DNA from: Myxococcota bacterium
Lineage (GTDB): Bacteria; Myxococcota_A; UBA796; JAJRTE01
Assembly: GCA_024278455.1 (NCBI GenBank)
Contig: JAJRTE010000192.1
Coordinates: 22,752-86,751, forward strand
DNA: 64,000 nucleotides
Direction of reading: 5' to 3'
This document shows, one piece after another, positions 54,902 through 64,000 of this stretch (position 1 is the stretch's first letter; each line of letters starts with the position of its first letter). The notes beneath the pieces were generated by a model. The model was not told the DNA's origin. It saw only the letters and a program-made list of their open reading frames with translations, and made no database searches. The position numbers and the translations under genes are program-made.

Positions 54902-56083
54902 ATGAACTACCTATCTTTTTTTGAATTGAGAGAGGAGCCGTTTTCCAACGCTCCAGTCAGCCACTACTACTTCGGCAGCCAACAGCACGGTCGCGCGCTG
55001 GTCCGCCTCATGCATGCCATCGAGGGCATGAAGGGATTGGCCGTCCTGATAGGCGACATTGGGGCGGGCAAAACCACGACGGCGCGCAGACTGCTTGAGA
55101 GTCTCCCCGAGGAACAGTACGAAGCGGCCCTGCTGGTCATGGTGCAGGCCGGCGTCTCTCCCCAATGGCTGTTGACCAAGATCGCCTACCAGTTGGGCGT
55201 CGCCCAGCCCGCCGACGACAAGACCCGCCTCCTCGGCCAGCTCTACCGCCGCCTTTATGCCATTCACGAGAGCGGGCGCAAGGCAGTCGTGCTGGTCGAC
55301 GAGGCCCAGATGTTGAATACTCGAGAGCTGATGTCGGAAGTCCGTGGGTTGTTGAACATGGAGATCCCGGACCAGAAGCTCTTGACCATCCTGTTCTTCG
55401 GCCTTCCCGAACTCGAGGACAACCTCAAGCTCGACCCACCGCTCTATCAGCGGATAGCCATTCGCTGCAGACTCGATCCGCTCTCCATGGAGGCCACGGA
55501 ATCGTATATCAAGCACAGGTTGCGGCTGTCCGGCGCCCGGCGCATGCTGTTCACACAGGAGGCTGTCCAGGCGATTCACCGCGCATCTTCCGGGATTCCG
55601 CGATTGATCAACACCATCTGTGACAACGCCCTGTTCGACGGTTTCCTCACGCGCACAAACCCTATCACCGCTCGTATCGTCGACAGGGTAATCAACGAAC
55701 TGGGCTACGACGGCGTAACGGAGAGGGGTGGATACCGTTCCGGACCACCCTCCCCCTTCGCCGGATTCGCCGAGGACACGGGCCGTCGGCCTCGAGGTCT
55801 TGCCCAGGTCGATGAAATCGGCATCGACAGGCCCGTTGGCGCGGGTCGCGCAGCCGGTACCCCAGAACTCGCCCCGGCAACCCACCCGGCTCGAGGCCCT
55901 GCCAGACAGGCAGCCCACGGCACGGGCACTGGGTACTCGACCGCTGATCGCACGGAACCCGTTCGGCGACGGGCGGAGCGGGCAGAACCCGAGCAATCGG
56001 ACGCCGAGGAGGATCCCCAGAAGGGCACGGAGAAAACCCTGAACGAAATCAATGCCATCCTGGCCGCCCTGGAAAACAAGTGA
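54902..56083 (+). CDS. ExeA/GspA-like AAA ATPase
   Basis: 393 residues. The family opening YLSFFELREEPFSNAP with HYYFGSQQHGRALVRL is followed by Walker A GDIGAGKTTTARRLL (about 50-64), Walker B AVVLVDEAQML (about 128-138) and sensor region LLTILFFGLPELEDNLKL. ExeA drives assembly of the secretin ExeD through peptidoglycan; many relatives act in type II secretion or type IV pilus systems. This copy lacks a visible membrane helix and peptidoglycan-binding domain; its C-terminal 120 residues are Pro/Arg/Glu-rich and disordered. Near pilQ, it may help envelope machines. Confidence 0.82.
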   Translation: MNYLSFFELREEPFSNAPVSHYYFGSQQHGRALVRLMHAIEGMKGLAVLIGDIGAGKTTTARRLLESLPEEQYEAALLVMVQAGVSPQWLLTKIAYQLGVAQPADDKTRLLGQLYRRLYAIHESGRKAVVLVDEAQMLNTRELMSEVRGLLNMEIPDQKLLTILFFGLPELEDNLKLDPPLYQRIAIRCRLDPLSMEATESYIKHRLRLSGARRMLFTQEAVQAIHRASSGIPRLINTICDNALFDGFLTRTNPITARIVDRVINELGYDGVTERGGYRSGPPSPFAGFAEDTGRRPRGLAQVDEIGIDRPVGAGRAAGTPELAPATHPARGPARQAAHGTGTGYSTADRTEPVRRRAERAEPEQSDAEEDPQKGTEKTLNEINAILAALENK

Positions 56084-56111
56084 GACGTGCTTGCCCCAAC
56101 GAAGAAGGGGG

Positions 56112-56140
56112 TTGACATCTCTCGGACGAGTGGGTATAAA
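56112..56140 (+). promoter_or_regulatory. Near-consensus promoter of tRNA-Gly
   Basis: TTGACA (56112-56117), exactly 17 bases, TATAAA (56135-56140). This is the strongest promoter in the window, placed 34 bases before the tRNA 5' end, as expected for a stable-RNA gene. Confidence 0.8.
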
Positions 56141-56174
56141 CATGCAGCGTGATGCTGACTGTCAAGCAGGCTAT

Positions 56175-56250
56175 GCGGGCGTAGCTCAGTTGGTAGAGTA
56201 CAAGCTTCCCAAGCTTGGTGTCGCGGGTCCGAGTCCCGTCGCCCGCTCCA
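56175..56250 (+). tRNA. tRNA-Gly (anticodon CCC), CCA encoded
   Basis: 76 bases fold into a full cloverleaf: 7-bp acceptor stem (GCGGGCG/CGCCCGC), D-arm GCTC..GAGT, anticodon stem CAAGC/GCTTG with loop TTCCCAA giving anticodon CCC (56208-56210), and a 5-bp T-stem GCGGG/CCCGT with one G-T pair. The CCA end is encoded. The T-loop reads TCCGAGT, so position 55, almost always U (pseudouridine), is C here. It decodes GGG. Confidence 0.93.
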
Positions 56251-56280
56251 ACCACACCGAAACCTGTGTCACGTGGAACG

Positions 56281-56312
56281 AGGCCTCACCCCGATAGGGG
56301 GGAGGCCTTTTG
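56281..56312 (+). terminator. Intrinsic terminator after tRNA-Gly
   Basis: A perfect 7-bp stem AGGCCTC/GAGGCCT with an inner CCCC-GATA-GGGG hairpin, followed by TTTT. It ends the tRNA transcript just before tamB. The tamB ATG at 56318 lies immediately after it, so tamB needs readthrough or its own start of transcription. Confidence 0.75.
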
Positions 56313-56317
56313 TCATC

Positions 56318-59300
56318 ATGAGGTACCTTCGCCTCCTTCGCCTTGTCGCCATGGCCGTCGCCGCGGCCGCCGGCGTGCTGCTCGTGACGCACTACCAGGC
56401 ACTCCTGGACCAGACGACCCGACTGCTTGCTCTTCAGCTTTCCGCCTGGCTCGGTGAAGAGATTACCATCGCGAACCTGGAAGTACACCCCTGGGACTTG
56501 GCTGTCACGGCCCGGGGCATCCGAGCCTCGTCCCAGCGACCGGGGGCAGAACCCACCATCGTGGAGATTCCACTACTGACGGCCCGTCTGGCGGCAATAC
56601 CCACGAGCGAAAGGGTGCACATCCGTTCGATCGAAATCGACCGGCCGGACATCAACCTCAGCTTCAAGGATGGCGTTCTCGAGGATTTCGCCGGAGTGGC
56701 TCCCGGTGCCGGAGGCGAATTCGAGAAAGCGGCGTCCCCTCGTCTCGATATCGACCGGATCGTGGTCCATTCGGCGTCGATCCGTGCTTCCGACGACACG
56801 GCCGGCTGGCGGGCCGCAATCGCCGGACTGGACCTGGAGATGTCTCTCGTTGCCGGGAGACCGAGGCAGGTTGTCGTATCGGACGGCCGGGTTCATTTCG
56901 TCTCGGGCGAGGTTGATGAGACGGTCGAATCTCTTGCGGGACGTATCGTTCTATCTTCCTCGGTTGCCTCGATACGAACCGTGAAGCTCGTCAGCGCCGG
57001 TATCGTCGTGACGGGATCTGGGAGTGCCACGTTGGGGGACGGACCGGGCGACAGCATCCGGCTGCGTCTCGACGTTGCGGCAGACGCCGACCTGGCTTCT
57101 TTCCGCAACATCGTGCCTGACATACCGGCGATGGCGGGGCACGTCTCGTTCTCCGGCGGCCTGGAGTATGGGCGCAGCCTGCGCGTTGCGGGCAGCGTGG
57201 CATTCTCCGACGTGGCGATAGACGGTTTCGCCGTGGGTGATGGTGAAGCGACGGTGACGGTCACGCCCGAAGGGATCGAGGTTCCCGACGGCAGACTCGA
57301 CAGATCGAGAGGCACCATCACGTTCGGCGGCAGCGTCGGATTTGGAGAGCGGCTGCCCATGCGTGTCCACGCCGGGCTGAGCCGGGTGCACCTGGCGGAT
57401 CTGTTCGAGGCTGTATCCCTTTCGGATCCCTGGGTGGACGCGGGGCTGAGCGGTGCGATCCGGGTCGAAGGATTCCTCGAGGGGCCGGTCGAGCTGAAGG
57501 GGGATCTCTCCCTGGCGGGCACCTCGCTCAGGGTATGGGACGAATCGTTCAGGACTGCCCGTCCCGAGTCTCTGGTGCTCTCACTCGACGAAGTGGCTAT
57601 CGGTGCCAGCGTCGCGATCGACGAGAGCCGGGTTCGCGTTACGAGGGCACGAATCGAGACCCCAGGTTCCAGCCTATTCATCGATGGGACCATCGGGTTC
57701 GACGAGACCATGGCACTCGCCTTCGACGCCGTCAGGCTCGATCTCTCCGAGGTCTGTCCCCTGGCGGGGTTCGAGATCGCCGGGAAAGGGTGGGGCAAGG
57801 GCACCATGAGGGGTCCGTTCGCCGCTCTGCTGATCGAAGCCGACCTGCGCCTGTTCGGTGCGGAATTCGACGGATATCTGCTTGGCGAGGTGGCGGGACG
57901 TTTTGTCGCGCCATTGGCCAGCGCCCGATTCCTGGTCTCCCGGATGGAAGGGGCTGGCGATGGGTTGCGGGCCATCGGTTCCCCCAACCAGCCGTTGCCC
58001 CGGGAAGATGCGGCTCTGGACACGCTCGCGACCGCATTGTTGGGGCTGGGAGACACCTACTACCAGGGGCAACTCGCGAAGCAGGATCCTGCTCTTCTCA
58101 TGGTGCCTCGAGCGACCCTGACGATCGGCGACACGCGCGCCGATGGATCGATGATTGTCGTTTTTGGAAGCCCGATGACAATCTATGGCAACGTGTCCGT
58201 TTCCTCCGGTGGGGAGACAGGCGTGCCTGAGGGCCAACTGGCCGACCTGCTGCGTGTGGCAGGTGTCGAATTCCCCGAGGGGGCGGTCGAAGGCACTGTT
58301 TTTGGGCACGCCACCGTCCACGGCGACCCGCTCGCACTGGACGGATCGGGACGTGCCGTTCTGACCATGGGTACAGTGTACGGTCAACCGGTCGACCGGG
58401 CGGAGGTGCGTTTTCGAATGGACGGCGGCTCCCTGATCGTCGACGATCTTGCCGCGGGTCTCGGGGACGGCCGCCTCTTCGCCAGCGCGAGACTCGGTGC
58501 CGGCGGAGAGATAGAAGCTTCGGCAATCCTCGAGGGACTGCCGCTGGAAGCGCTGAACGCGCTATCTGCCGTTCCTCTCCAAGGGCGGGTGGATGCCGAC
58601 ATCGTTCTCGGCGGAAGCTGGAATGCCCCCCAGGTGGCAGGCTCGATCATGGCCACCAATGTCGGATATGCCGGTGTTCGCCTCGAGGATAGTGTGGTGA
58701 CGCTTGCCATGGTGGAGGACACACTGGAGATCCAGGGGATCGTGTCTGGCCGGTACGGTCGAATCCAGGCGGCCATGACCATGACGGGAGACCTCCCATA
58801 CAGCATGACCCTCGAGCTGGACGACATCCCGCTCGACCCGTTCCTCGAGCTGGGCGTGGATGACGCCTACAGTGCGAGCAGCCGGGCGTCGGGCGTCGTC
58901 TGGGCTTCTGGAGAACTCGCCGGCGACGCTCCCGCTCACATTATCGTCCAGTTCGACGACTTCTCCTTGAACCATGCAGGCTTCTCTCTCGGCCTCGCCG
59001 AGCCGACCACCCTCGAATTGTACCACGAGCGGTGGTCCCTGGCCCCCATGCACGTCATCGGGGACGATACGGACCTGCTCGTGACGGGTGCGATTGCTGC
59101 CGACGACTCGGTGTCCATGGCGCTTTCGGGCTACTTCGACCTCTTCTTCCTGGATGCGCTGCTTCCCGGGCTCTTTCAGCGCCTGGACGGCAGGTTGACC
59201 TTCGCTGGCCATCCCCAGGAAAACGGCCGTGAGGCGTTCCTGGTCAAGGGCACCACGGACGCACTCGAGTTCGATGGGGAGGCCGTTGTCTCGAACGCAG

Positions 59301-60451
59301 CCATCAGCACCGAGTACTTTCCCCCCACCATCGACCAACTCGACGCCAGGATCGTGCTGGGAGACGGTAACGTAGTGGAGATAACGGAACTCGCCGGGCA
59401 GGTCGGCGGAGGGACTCTGGCAGGGAGAGGGCGCATGGTCCTGGGACCAGGTTACTACCCGCGGTTCTACGACCTCGAGGTCCACGCCAAGGACGCCTTC
59501 GTTCAGTACCTCGCCGACCTCCCGCCGGGCCTCATGGACGCGGACCTCGCTTTCCACGGTCCGGTCGGCAATCTCTTGATGTCCGGCGAAGTCTCTCTCA
59601 AGCGCATGGTGTACCGCGAGAGATACAACTGGGAAAAGTACCTCACCGACTTCCGTACCTATCGCCTCGAGGACCTTGAGATCGTTGACGAGGAACCTCC
59701 TGCCTTTGCCATCGACATCCGCATTCACGCCCCCGGAACATTCTACATCCGCAACAACCTCGGCCAAATGCAGTTCAAGGGCGACTTGCAGGTCGCAGGT
59801 GATACCAATGTCGTCGAGTTGTACGGCGATATCGAGTCGGTCCGGGGTACGGTGACGTTGCTGGACAACACGTTCGAACTGACACAGGCGAAAATCGAAT
59901 TCACCGGGGACTACTGGAATCCCTCCTTGGACATTCGAATGCAGACGCAAATCCAGTCCTACACCATCTACTATCTCGTCACGGGCACACTCGAGGACTG
60001 GCAACTGGTACCCGGCTCCGATTCCGGTCTTTCCGAGCGAGATATCAACTCCTTGATTGCATTCGGCACCCTCGCGGACAACATTACCGAAGGGAACGAG
60101 GCCAGGGCCGTCGCAGCCCCGGCGCTCGAGTTCCTGATCGGACGCCTCGGCGTCCTCGAGCAGTTGCAGGCTTTCACGCGGCTTGACAGGTTCACCATCA
60201 TCCCGGCAAGCGACGAGGCGGGGAATATCGGAGCGAGGGTCTATGGAGAGAAGGAACTGATCCAGGAAAAGCTGTTTTTCAGCGGCTACTATGACTACGC
60301 TGTCAACGGCAGCCAGGCATACCTGATGGACCTCGAGTGGCGTACTTTCAACTGTTGCTCCTTGATACTCAGGTTGGACGGCAGCGACACTGTTGGTGCC
60401 ACGTCAGTCCGGCCGGGACTCCGGCTGAAGCTCAAGTTGGAGTTGGAGTGA
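56318..60451 (+). CDS. tamB: TamB-like translocation and assembly module protein
   Basis: 1377 residues, within the family range (about 1250-1500). ATG 56318 is chosen because an upstream in-frame start would overlap the tRNA terminator hairpin. One N-terminal membrane anchor (LVAMAVAAAAGVLLVTHY) is followed by a very long AsmA-like beta-taco region of repeated amphipathic strands, and the conserved C-terminal TamB (DUF490) domain (about 1040-1377) with YGDIESVRGTVTLLDNTFEL and QTQIQSYTIYYLVTGTLEDW. TamB spans the periplasm and moves phospholipids and/or helps insert barrels with TamA, encoded next. The last bases overlap the tamA start (GTGA). Confidence 0.9.
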   Translation: MRYLRLLRLVAMAVAAAAGVLLVTHYQALLDQTTRLLALQLSAWLGEEITIANLEVHPWDLAVTARGIRASSQRPGAEPTIVEIPLLTARLAAIPTSERVHIRSIEIDRPDINLSFKDGVLEDFAGVAPGAGGEFEKAASPRLDIDRIVVHSASIRASDDTAGWRAAIAGLDLEMSLVAGRPRQVVVSDGRVHFVSGEVDETVESLAGRIVLSSSVASIRTVKLVSAGIVVTGSGSATLGDGPGDSIRLRLDVAADADLASFRNIVPDIPAMAGHVSFSGGLEYGRSLRVAGSVAFSDVAIDGFAVGDGEATVTVTPEGIEVPDGRLDRSRGTITFGGSVGFGERLPMRVHAGLSRVHLADLFEAVSLSDPWVDAGLSGAIRVEGFLEGPVELKGDLSLAGTSLRVWDESFRTARPESLVLSLDEVAIGASVAIDESRVRVTRARIETPGSSLFIDGTIGFDETMALAFDAVRLDLSEVCPLAGFEIAGKGWGKGTMRGPFAALLIEADLRLFGAEFDGYLLGEVAGRFVAPLASARFLVSRMEGAGDGLRAIGSPNQPLPREDAALDTLATALLGLGDTYYQGQLAKQDPALLMVPRATLTIGDTRADGSMIVVFGSPMTIYGNVSVSSGGETGVPEGQLADLLRVAGVEFPEGAVEGTVFGHATVHGDPLALDGSGRAVLTMGTVYGQPVDRAEVRFRMDGGSLIVDDLAAGLGDGRLFASARLGAGGEIEASAILEGLPLEALNALSAVPLQGRVDADIVLGGSWNAPQVAGSIMATNVGYAGVRLEDSVVTLAMVEDTLEIQGIVSGRYGRIQAAMTMTGDLPYSMTLELDDIPLDPFLELGVDDAYSASSRASGVVWASGELAGDAPAHIIVQFDDFSLNHAGFSLGLAEPTTLELYHERWSLAPMHVIGDDTDLLVTGAIAADDSVSMALSGYFDLFFLDALLPGLFQRLDGRLTFAGHPQENGREAFLVKGTTDALEFDGEAVVSNAAISTEYFPPTIDQLDARIVLGDGNVVEITELAGQVGGGTLAGRGRMVLGPGYYPRFYDLEVHAKDAFVQYLADLPPGLMDADLAFHGPVGNLLMSGEVSLKRMVYRERYNWEKYLTDFRTYRLEDLEIVDEEPPAFAIDIRIHAPGTFYIRNNLGQMQFKGDLQVAGDTNVVELYGDIESVRGTVTLLDNTFELTQAKIEFTGDYWNPSLDIRMQTQIQSYTIYYLVTGTLEDWQLVPGSDSGLSERDINSLIAFGTLADNITEGNEARAVAAPALEFLIGRLGVLEQLQAFTRLDRFTIIPASDEAGNIGARVYGEKELIQEKLFFSGYYDYAVNGSQAYLMDLEWRTFNCCSLILRLDGSDTVGATSVRPGLRLKLKLELE

Positions 60452-63400
60452 CGGAAGCCAGGGGCAAGTCATGGACGAAACGTGTGCTGACCGTGCTCTT
60501 GGTGGGCATGTTCGCGCTCGTGCCCCCGGGCAGAATGCTGGCAGGAGCGGCGAGCGCCGTCGCCCCCCACCGACTCGCCGGCATGGTGGTCAAGCATGTC
60601 GCGGTGGTTCTCGAGGGACCGTACCATGCAGCGAACCTGGAGGACGTGGTGGTGGTACGGCCTGGGGAGCGGCTTTCGCTACAAGAAGTCGGTCGTTCTA
60701 TCGAGCTATTGTACCGCCTGGGCGGTATCGACGATGTGGTGGCCGAGGCGGAAGTCGTGGAGGGAGGGCTGAGCGTCCGGTTTCGTGTGTGGCCGTCTCT
60801 ACTGGTGCGCCGGGTGAAGTTCAGGGGCAACCGGGCATTCATGACCAGCCGTCTGAGAGAGCAGTTGACGCTGCGAGCGGGCTCTACCTACACCTGGACC
60901 GAGGCCCGGCTCCAGGCCGGCCACCTCGAGCGGTTCCTGCAAAACGAAGGCTTTTTTCAGACGGCCGTCGACGTCGATGTCCGCCGTGCCAAGAAGGGCC
61001 TGGTGGATGTCGTCTTCGTGGTCCGGGGGGGGAGTCAGGCGAAGATCCGGGAGGTCCTGTTCGAGGGCAACGTGGCGATCTCCTCGAGGGAACTTGGGGA
61101 CATTGCGGAGCTTGCGCCAGGGCATGGCTTTCGGCCGGCCGGGCTCGAGAGGGTCCGCAAGGCGGTATGGCAACACTATCGCGAGGCGGGATTCCTGGCT
61201 GCGAGGGTTCGGGCGGACTACGATCTGGACCCCGGGAAAGCCTGGGTGACCGTGCGATTCCGCATCGAGGAGGGCCCCCGCATCTCGTTCGAGTTCTGGA
61301 GTCTCAGGCTCCCCCAGCGGGGACCCTTCGGGGGCATCGCCTGGTATCGATTCTACGAGTGGTTCGCAAGCCGGCGGGGCGAGTCGCGTCCCAGGAAACT
61401 CGGATGGCTGAGACGTAAACACTGGGAAAAGGTGCTGGACATCGAGGCGGAGCAGCAATACTCCACGGGTTTCGCGGAAGAAGCGGTGGACCGCATCCGT
61501 CACAGCCTGGTGCGCGCGGGGTTCAACAGCCCTCGAGTGACATCTGAGCGGAGGGCCGACGAAGAGCCCGGGGACGTGACTTTTCAGTTCACCATCGACC
61601 CGGGGCGGAAGATTGCCATCCGCACTGTCTCGTTCAGCGGGCAGGGCTTCTTCGACGAGGGGATGCTTCGGGCGCTGTTCAACGAAGCAATGGCCCGGTT
61701 CGCGCCTCGAGGTATCTACACCGAAGAAGCCCTGGACCGGTCGCTGGCGCTGATGGCCGACTACTACCGGAGTCAAGGGTTTCTACAGGTGCGGCTAAGT
61801 CGCCGGGTCGATGTGGCGCAGGTGAGAGGATTGCTCCGCGCGGCCATCCACATCAGCATCGACGAGGGGAGGCGGACCCTGGTCCGGGAGGTGGAGCTGG
61901 GCGGGTGCAACGCGGTGGATTCTGGCGAAGTCCGCCAGGTGATCACCATCGTCCCGGGCGAACCCTACGATCCGGCGAAGATACGGCAAGCAACCGAACG
62001 CATCAAGGCATTCTATGCCGCCCGGGGGTATATCAATGCGCTGGTCGTGGTCTCCAGGGAAGCCCCGGATGACGATGCGACCGCGGTGATCGTACGATTC
62101 GATGTGGACGAAGGAGCGCTTGTCCGTATCGGGGAGGTCGTTGTCCGCGGCGCCCGGCGGACACGGTCCTGGGTGATCGCAAGGGAACTCACGGTGCACC
62201 CTGGCGACACCTACTCTCCAGCGGCCATCGAAGAGAGCCGAAGCAGACTCCGGAATACCGGGCTGTTCCAGCGGGCGTCGATCTATCCTGTCGCCGGAGA
62301 GCGGGTTCGCGACCTCATGGTGGATGTCCAGGAGCGCAAGGCTCGAGTCGTGGCCTTGTCTGGCGGCTTCCTGCTCAGCGGCTACGACACGAGCTTCCGG
62401 TCGGCCCAGTTCGACACCTCGCTCGAGCTGACGCACTACAACCTGTGGGGGCTTGGTCATCGACTCTCCGGCAGGATCGACCTGTCCACGAGCTACTTGC
62501 CACGGTTCGCCGAGCGGCAGCCGGAGGAGAGTCTGGCTCGATACACGAGCGATCTGGCACGGGACCTCGCCACCTACCTGGAGCAGGCGGCCAGTCGCCG
62601 GCTCGTGTTCACCTACCAGACGCCTTATCTCCTCGGCGTGCGGATGGACACGATCGCACAGATGACGTTGTTCGAGCGCCGGCAGTTGCCCACGTACCTG
62701 GTCCACCGGAATATCCTGGCGGGTGGCGTCTCGAGGACTCTCGCCCCCCAACTCAACGTGTCGTTCCAGGTCCAGACGAGCATCCGCCGCCTGGACCAAG
62801 CTCAGACAGAGTCGGTCGTGCAGATGTGGGACATCGATCGCGAGCAACGACTCCTGGTACAAGGGGGCGCAGTGGCCGTTCTCGACCGGCGGTCGAAAGC
62901 TGGCGCGACGAGGCCCGGCTACTTGCTGAGTCTCCAGGGCGAACTGGTCAAGGCCTATGGGTGCGGGGCGGACTGGAAAGGACTCGTCTCGTGCGAAACC
63001 GGGCAATGGCAAGCGGAGGAGATGTTTGCTCGAGGTGTAGGATCGGCCTCGCTGCTCATGTCGATCCTGCCCTGGCTTGGATCGGAATTACGGCTGACGG
63101 GCGGCTACCTGGCGTCGTTGCAAGGCGAAGCCGGGGCGGTGCCCGTCGAGCGGAGGTTCTACCTCGGCGGGGCCGGCACGGTTCGTGGGTTTCCCCAGGG
63201 GACGCTGGGTCCCCAACGTTTCCGGGAAAAGGGCTTGCCATCCCAAATCGTCTCCGGCTGGACCACCGTGCCGACAGGTGGCAACCTGACTGTCTCCTAC
63301 ACCGCTGAAGCCCTGTTCAACCTCGAGTATCTCGCAAGTTGGCTCGAAGACCTGGAACTTGCAGTCTTTCACGACGCCGGGAACGTCTTCTGGGTGGGGG

Positions 63401-63642
63401 CTGCGCGGGAACGGTACCGCCAGGCCCTGTACGAAGACCAGGGCAACGCGGATCTCCTGAACTCGCCCGCCGCCGCGTGCCTCGAGGCGGCAGGCACCCC
63501 GGGACTGAGATATGCCGTTGGAACAGGACTCCGATGGCGCACGAGTGTCGGCATGATCCGTTTCGACGTGGGTTTCCCCATTGCCAGGCTGTGCAGCCTG
63601 GAGCGACCCTGGGCCGCGCACCTCTCCATCGGCGTCTATTGA
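60448..63642 (+). CDS. tamA: TamA/BamA-like Omp85 outer-membrane protein
   Basis: 1064 residues from GTG 60448, overlapping the tamB stop. A signal peptide (LTVLLVGMFALVPPGRMLAGAAS) is followed by POTRA repeats (visible units around VKFRGNRAFMTSRLREQLTL, LFEGNVAISSRELGDI, VSFSGQGFFDEGMLRALFNE, VELGGCNAVDSGEVRQVIT and VVVRGARRTRSWVIARELT). That is at least five POTRAs, more than the three of E. coli TamA and closer to BamA. The barrel has the VRGFPQGTLG motif (about residue 912) of Omp85 loop 6. The long 1064-residue length and an ending of Tyr, not Phe, are unusual. Coupled to tamB, it is named TamA by context. Confidence 0.85.
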   Translation: MTEARGKSWTKRVLTVLLVGMFALVPPGRMLAGAASAVAPHRLAGMVVKHVAVVLEGPYHAANLEDVVVVRPGERLSLQEVGRSIELLYRLGGIDDVVAEAEVVEGGLSVRFRVWPSLLVRRVKFRGNRAFMTSRLREQLTLRAGSTYTWTEARLQAGHLERFLQNEGFFQTAVDVDVRRAKKGLVDVVFVVRGGSQAKIREVLFEGNVAISSRELGDIAELAPGHGFRPAGLERVRKAVWQHYREAGFLAARVRADYDLDPGKAWVTVRFRIEEGPRISFEFWSLRLPQRGPFGGIAWYRFYEWFASRRGESRPRKLGWLRRKHWEKVLDIEAEQQYSTGFAEEAVDRIRHSLVRAGFNSPRVTSERRADEEPGDVTFQFTIDPGRKIAIRTVSFSGQGFFDEGMLRALFNEAMARFAPRGIYTEEALDRSLALMADYYRSQGFLQVRLSRRVDVAQVRGLLRAAIHISIDEGRRTLVREVELGGCNAVDSGEVRQVITIVPGEPYDPAKIRQATERIKAFYAARGYINALVVVSREAPDDDATAVIVRFDVDEGALVRIGEVVVRGARRTRSWVIARELTVHPGDTYSPAAIEESRSRLRNTGLFQRASIYPVAGERVRDLMVDVQERKARVVALSGGFLLSGYDTSFRSAQFDTSLELTHYNLWGLGHRLSGRIDLSTSYLPRFAERQPEESLARYTSDLARDLATYLEQAASRRLVFTYQTPYLLGVRMDTIAQMTLFERRQLPTYLVHRNILAGGVSRTLAPQLNVSFQVQTSIRRLDQAQTESVVQMWDIDREQRLLVQGGAVAVLDRRSKAGATRPGYLLSLQGELVKAYGCGADWKGLVSCETGQWQAEEMFARGVGSASLLMSILPWLGSELRLTGGYLASLQGEAGAVPVERRFYLGGAGTVRGFPQGTLGPQRFREKGLPSQIVSGWTTVPTGGNLTVSYTAEALFNLEYLASWLEDLELAVFHDAGNVFWVGAARERYRQALYEDQGNADLLNSPAAACLEAAGTPGLRYAVGTGLRWRTSVGMIRFDVGFPIARLCSLERPWAAHLSIGVY

Positions 63643-64000
63643 GAGCCTTGACCCCCTCGTGCTCGTCCCCCTCCCCTCGTGCTCGTGCTCGTGCCCGTAC
63701 TCGTGCTCGTGCTCGTCTCCCCCCTCGTGCTCGTGCTCGTGCTCGTACTCGTCCCTCTCCTCTTCATGCTCGTCCCCCTCCCCCTCCCTCGTGCTCGTGC
63801 TCGTGCTCGTCCCTCTCCTCTTCACGCTCGTACTCGTCCCCCCCCCTCGTGCTCGTGCTCATGCTCGTGCTCGTACTCGTCCCTCTCCTCTTCATGCTCG
63901 TCCCCCTCCCCCTCCCCCTGGTACTCGTCCCCCTCCCTCGTGCTCGTGCTCGTACTCGTGCTCGTGCTCGTCCCTCTCCTCTTCATGCTCGTCCCCCTCC
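63643..64000. repeat. TCGTGC/CTCGTACTCGT satellite with higher-order units, runs off the window
   Basis: Nearly all of the last 350 bases are built from CTCGTG, CTCGTA and CTCGTCCC units. A longer element with the core TCCCTCTCCTCTTCATGCTC recurs four times, at about 63,751, 63,810, 63,869 and 63,970, so it is a hierarchical tandem repeat. Open frames on the minus strand encode only Glu-His-rich strings and are not convincing genes. The array continues past base 64,000. Confidence 0.85.

Noticed and set aside
63088..63825. Minus-strand frame rich in Glu-His-Glu-His
   Set aside because: The string comes from the simple CTCGTG satellite, and the rest is antisense to tamA.

Overview
The window is GC-rich (low 60s percent, by eye) and comes from a Gram-negative bacterium with a full outer membrane: TamA/TamB, a PilQ secretin, outer-membrane lipoproteins and a Lol/Mac-type exporter. 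Several features fit a 'deltaproteobacterial' or Myxococcota-like lineage: a giant MopE-type calcium/metal-motif lipoprotein, many TPR proteins, a PilY1 with DxNxDG loops, and the order pilMNOPQ-aroB-aroQ-accB-accC. I cannot name the species.

Layout. (1) 1-9266: a one-directional operon for an unusual acyl chain: phosphopantetheinyl transferase, KAS III-like enzyme, 3-hydroxyacyl-CoA dehydrogenase, enoyl-CoA hydratase, long acyl carrier protein, FtsX-type ABC permease, outer-membrane protein, ABC ATPase and a malonyl-transferase-like protein. It looks like a make-and-export system for an envelope lipid or polyketide. (2) 9435-13758: two cobalamin-type radical SAM proteins on opposite strands flank a helix-turn-helix-like protein and a 78-residue secreted peptide. 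(3) 13952-17648: a zinc-ribbon membrane protein and Lon protease. (4) 17748-25861: the giant MopE-like lipoprotein, a Bax-inhibitor-1 family protein and an M2 (ACE-like) peptidase. (5) 26144-30994: an accessory island with a DUF3696 OLD-like ATPase plus an unrecognised partner, then the stump of a second AAA ATPase coupled to a TOPRIM protein that runs in frame into an ATC-hydrolase-like protein. (6) 31452-38456: TPR lipoprotein and minor pilins (FimT/GspH, PilV, PilW, PilX, PilY1). (7) 38643-41750: a membrane/spermidine-synthase-like/TPR fusion on the minus strand. (8) 41986-56083: pilMNOPQ, aroB, lipoprotein, TPR, aroQ, accB, accC, TPR and an ExeA-like ATPase. (9) 56175-63642: tRNA-Gly(CCC), tamB and tamA. 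(10) 63643-64000: a TCGTGC-type satellite running off the end.

Two genome-scale oddities stand out. First, three conserved genes (lon, pilY1, aroB) are each cut by one in-frame TAG and by nothing else, although TAG is clearly a normal terminator in about a dozen other genes here, for example accB. Second, the palindrome CTCGAG is strongly over-represented (24 copies in the first 10 kb by eye, against about 3 expected from composition). The best candidates for undescribed biology are the acyl-chain export operon, the DUF3696 ATPase/partner pair with its decayed TOPRIM neighbour, and the repeated amber interruptions.
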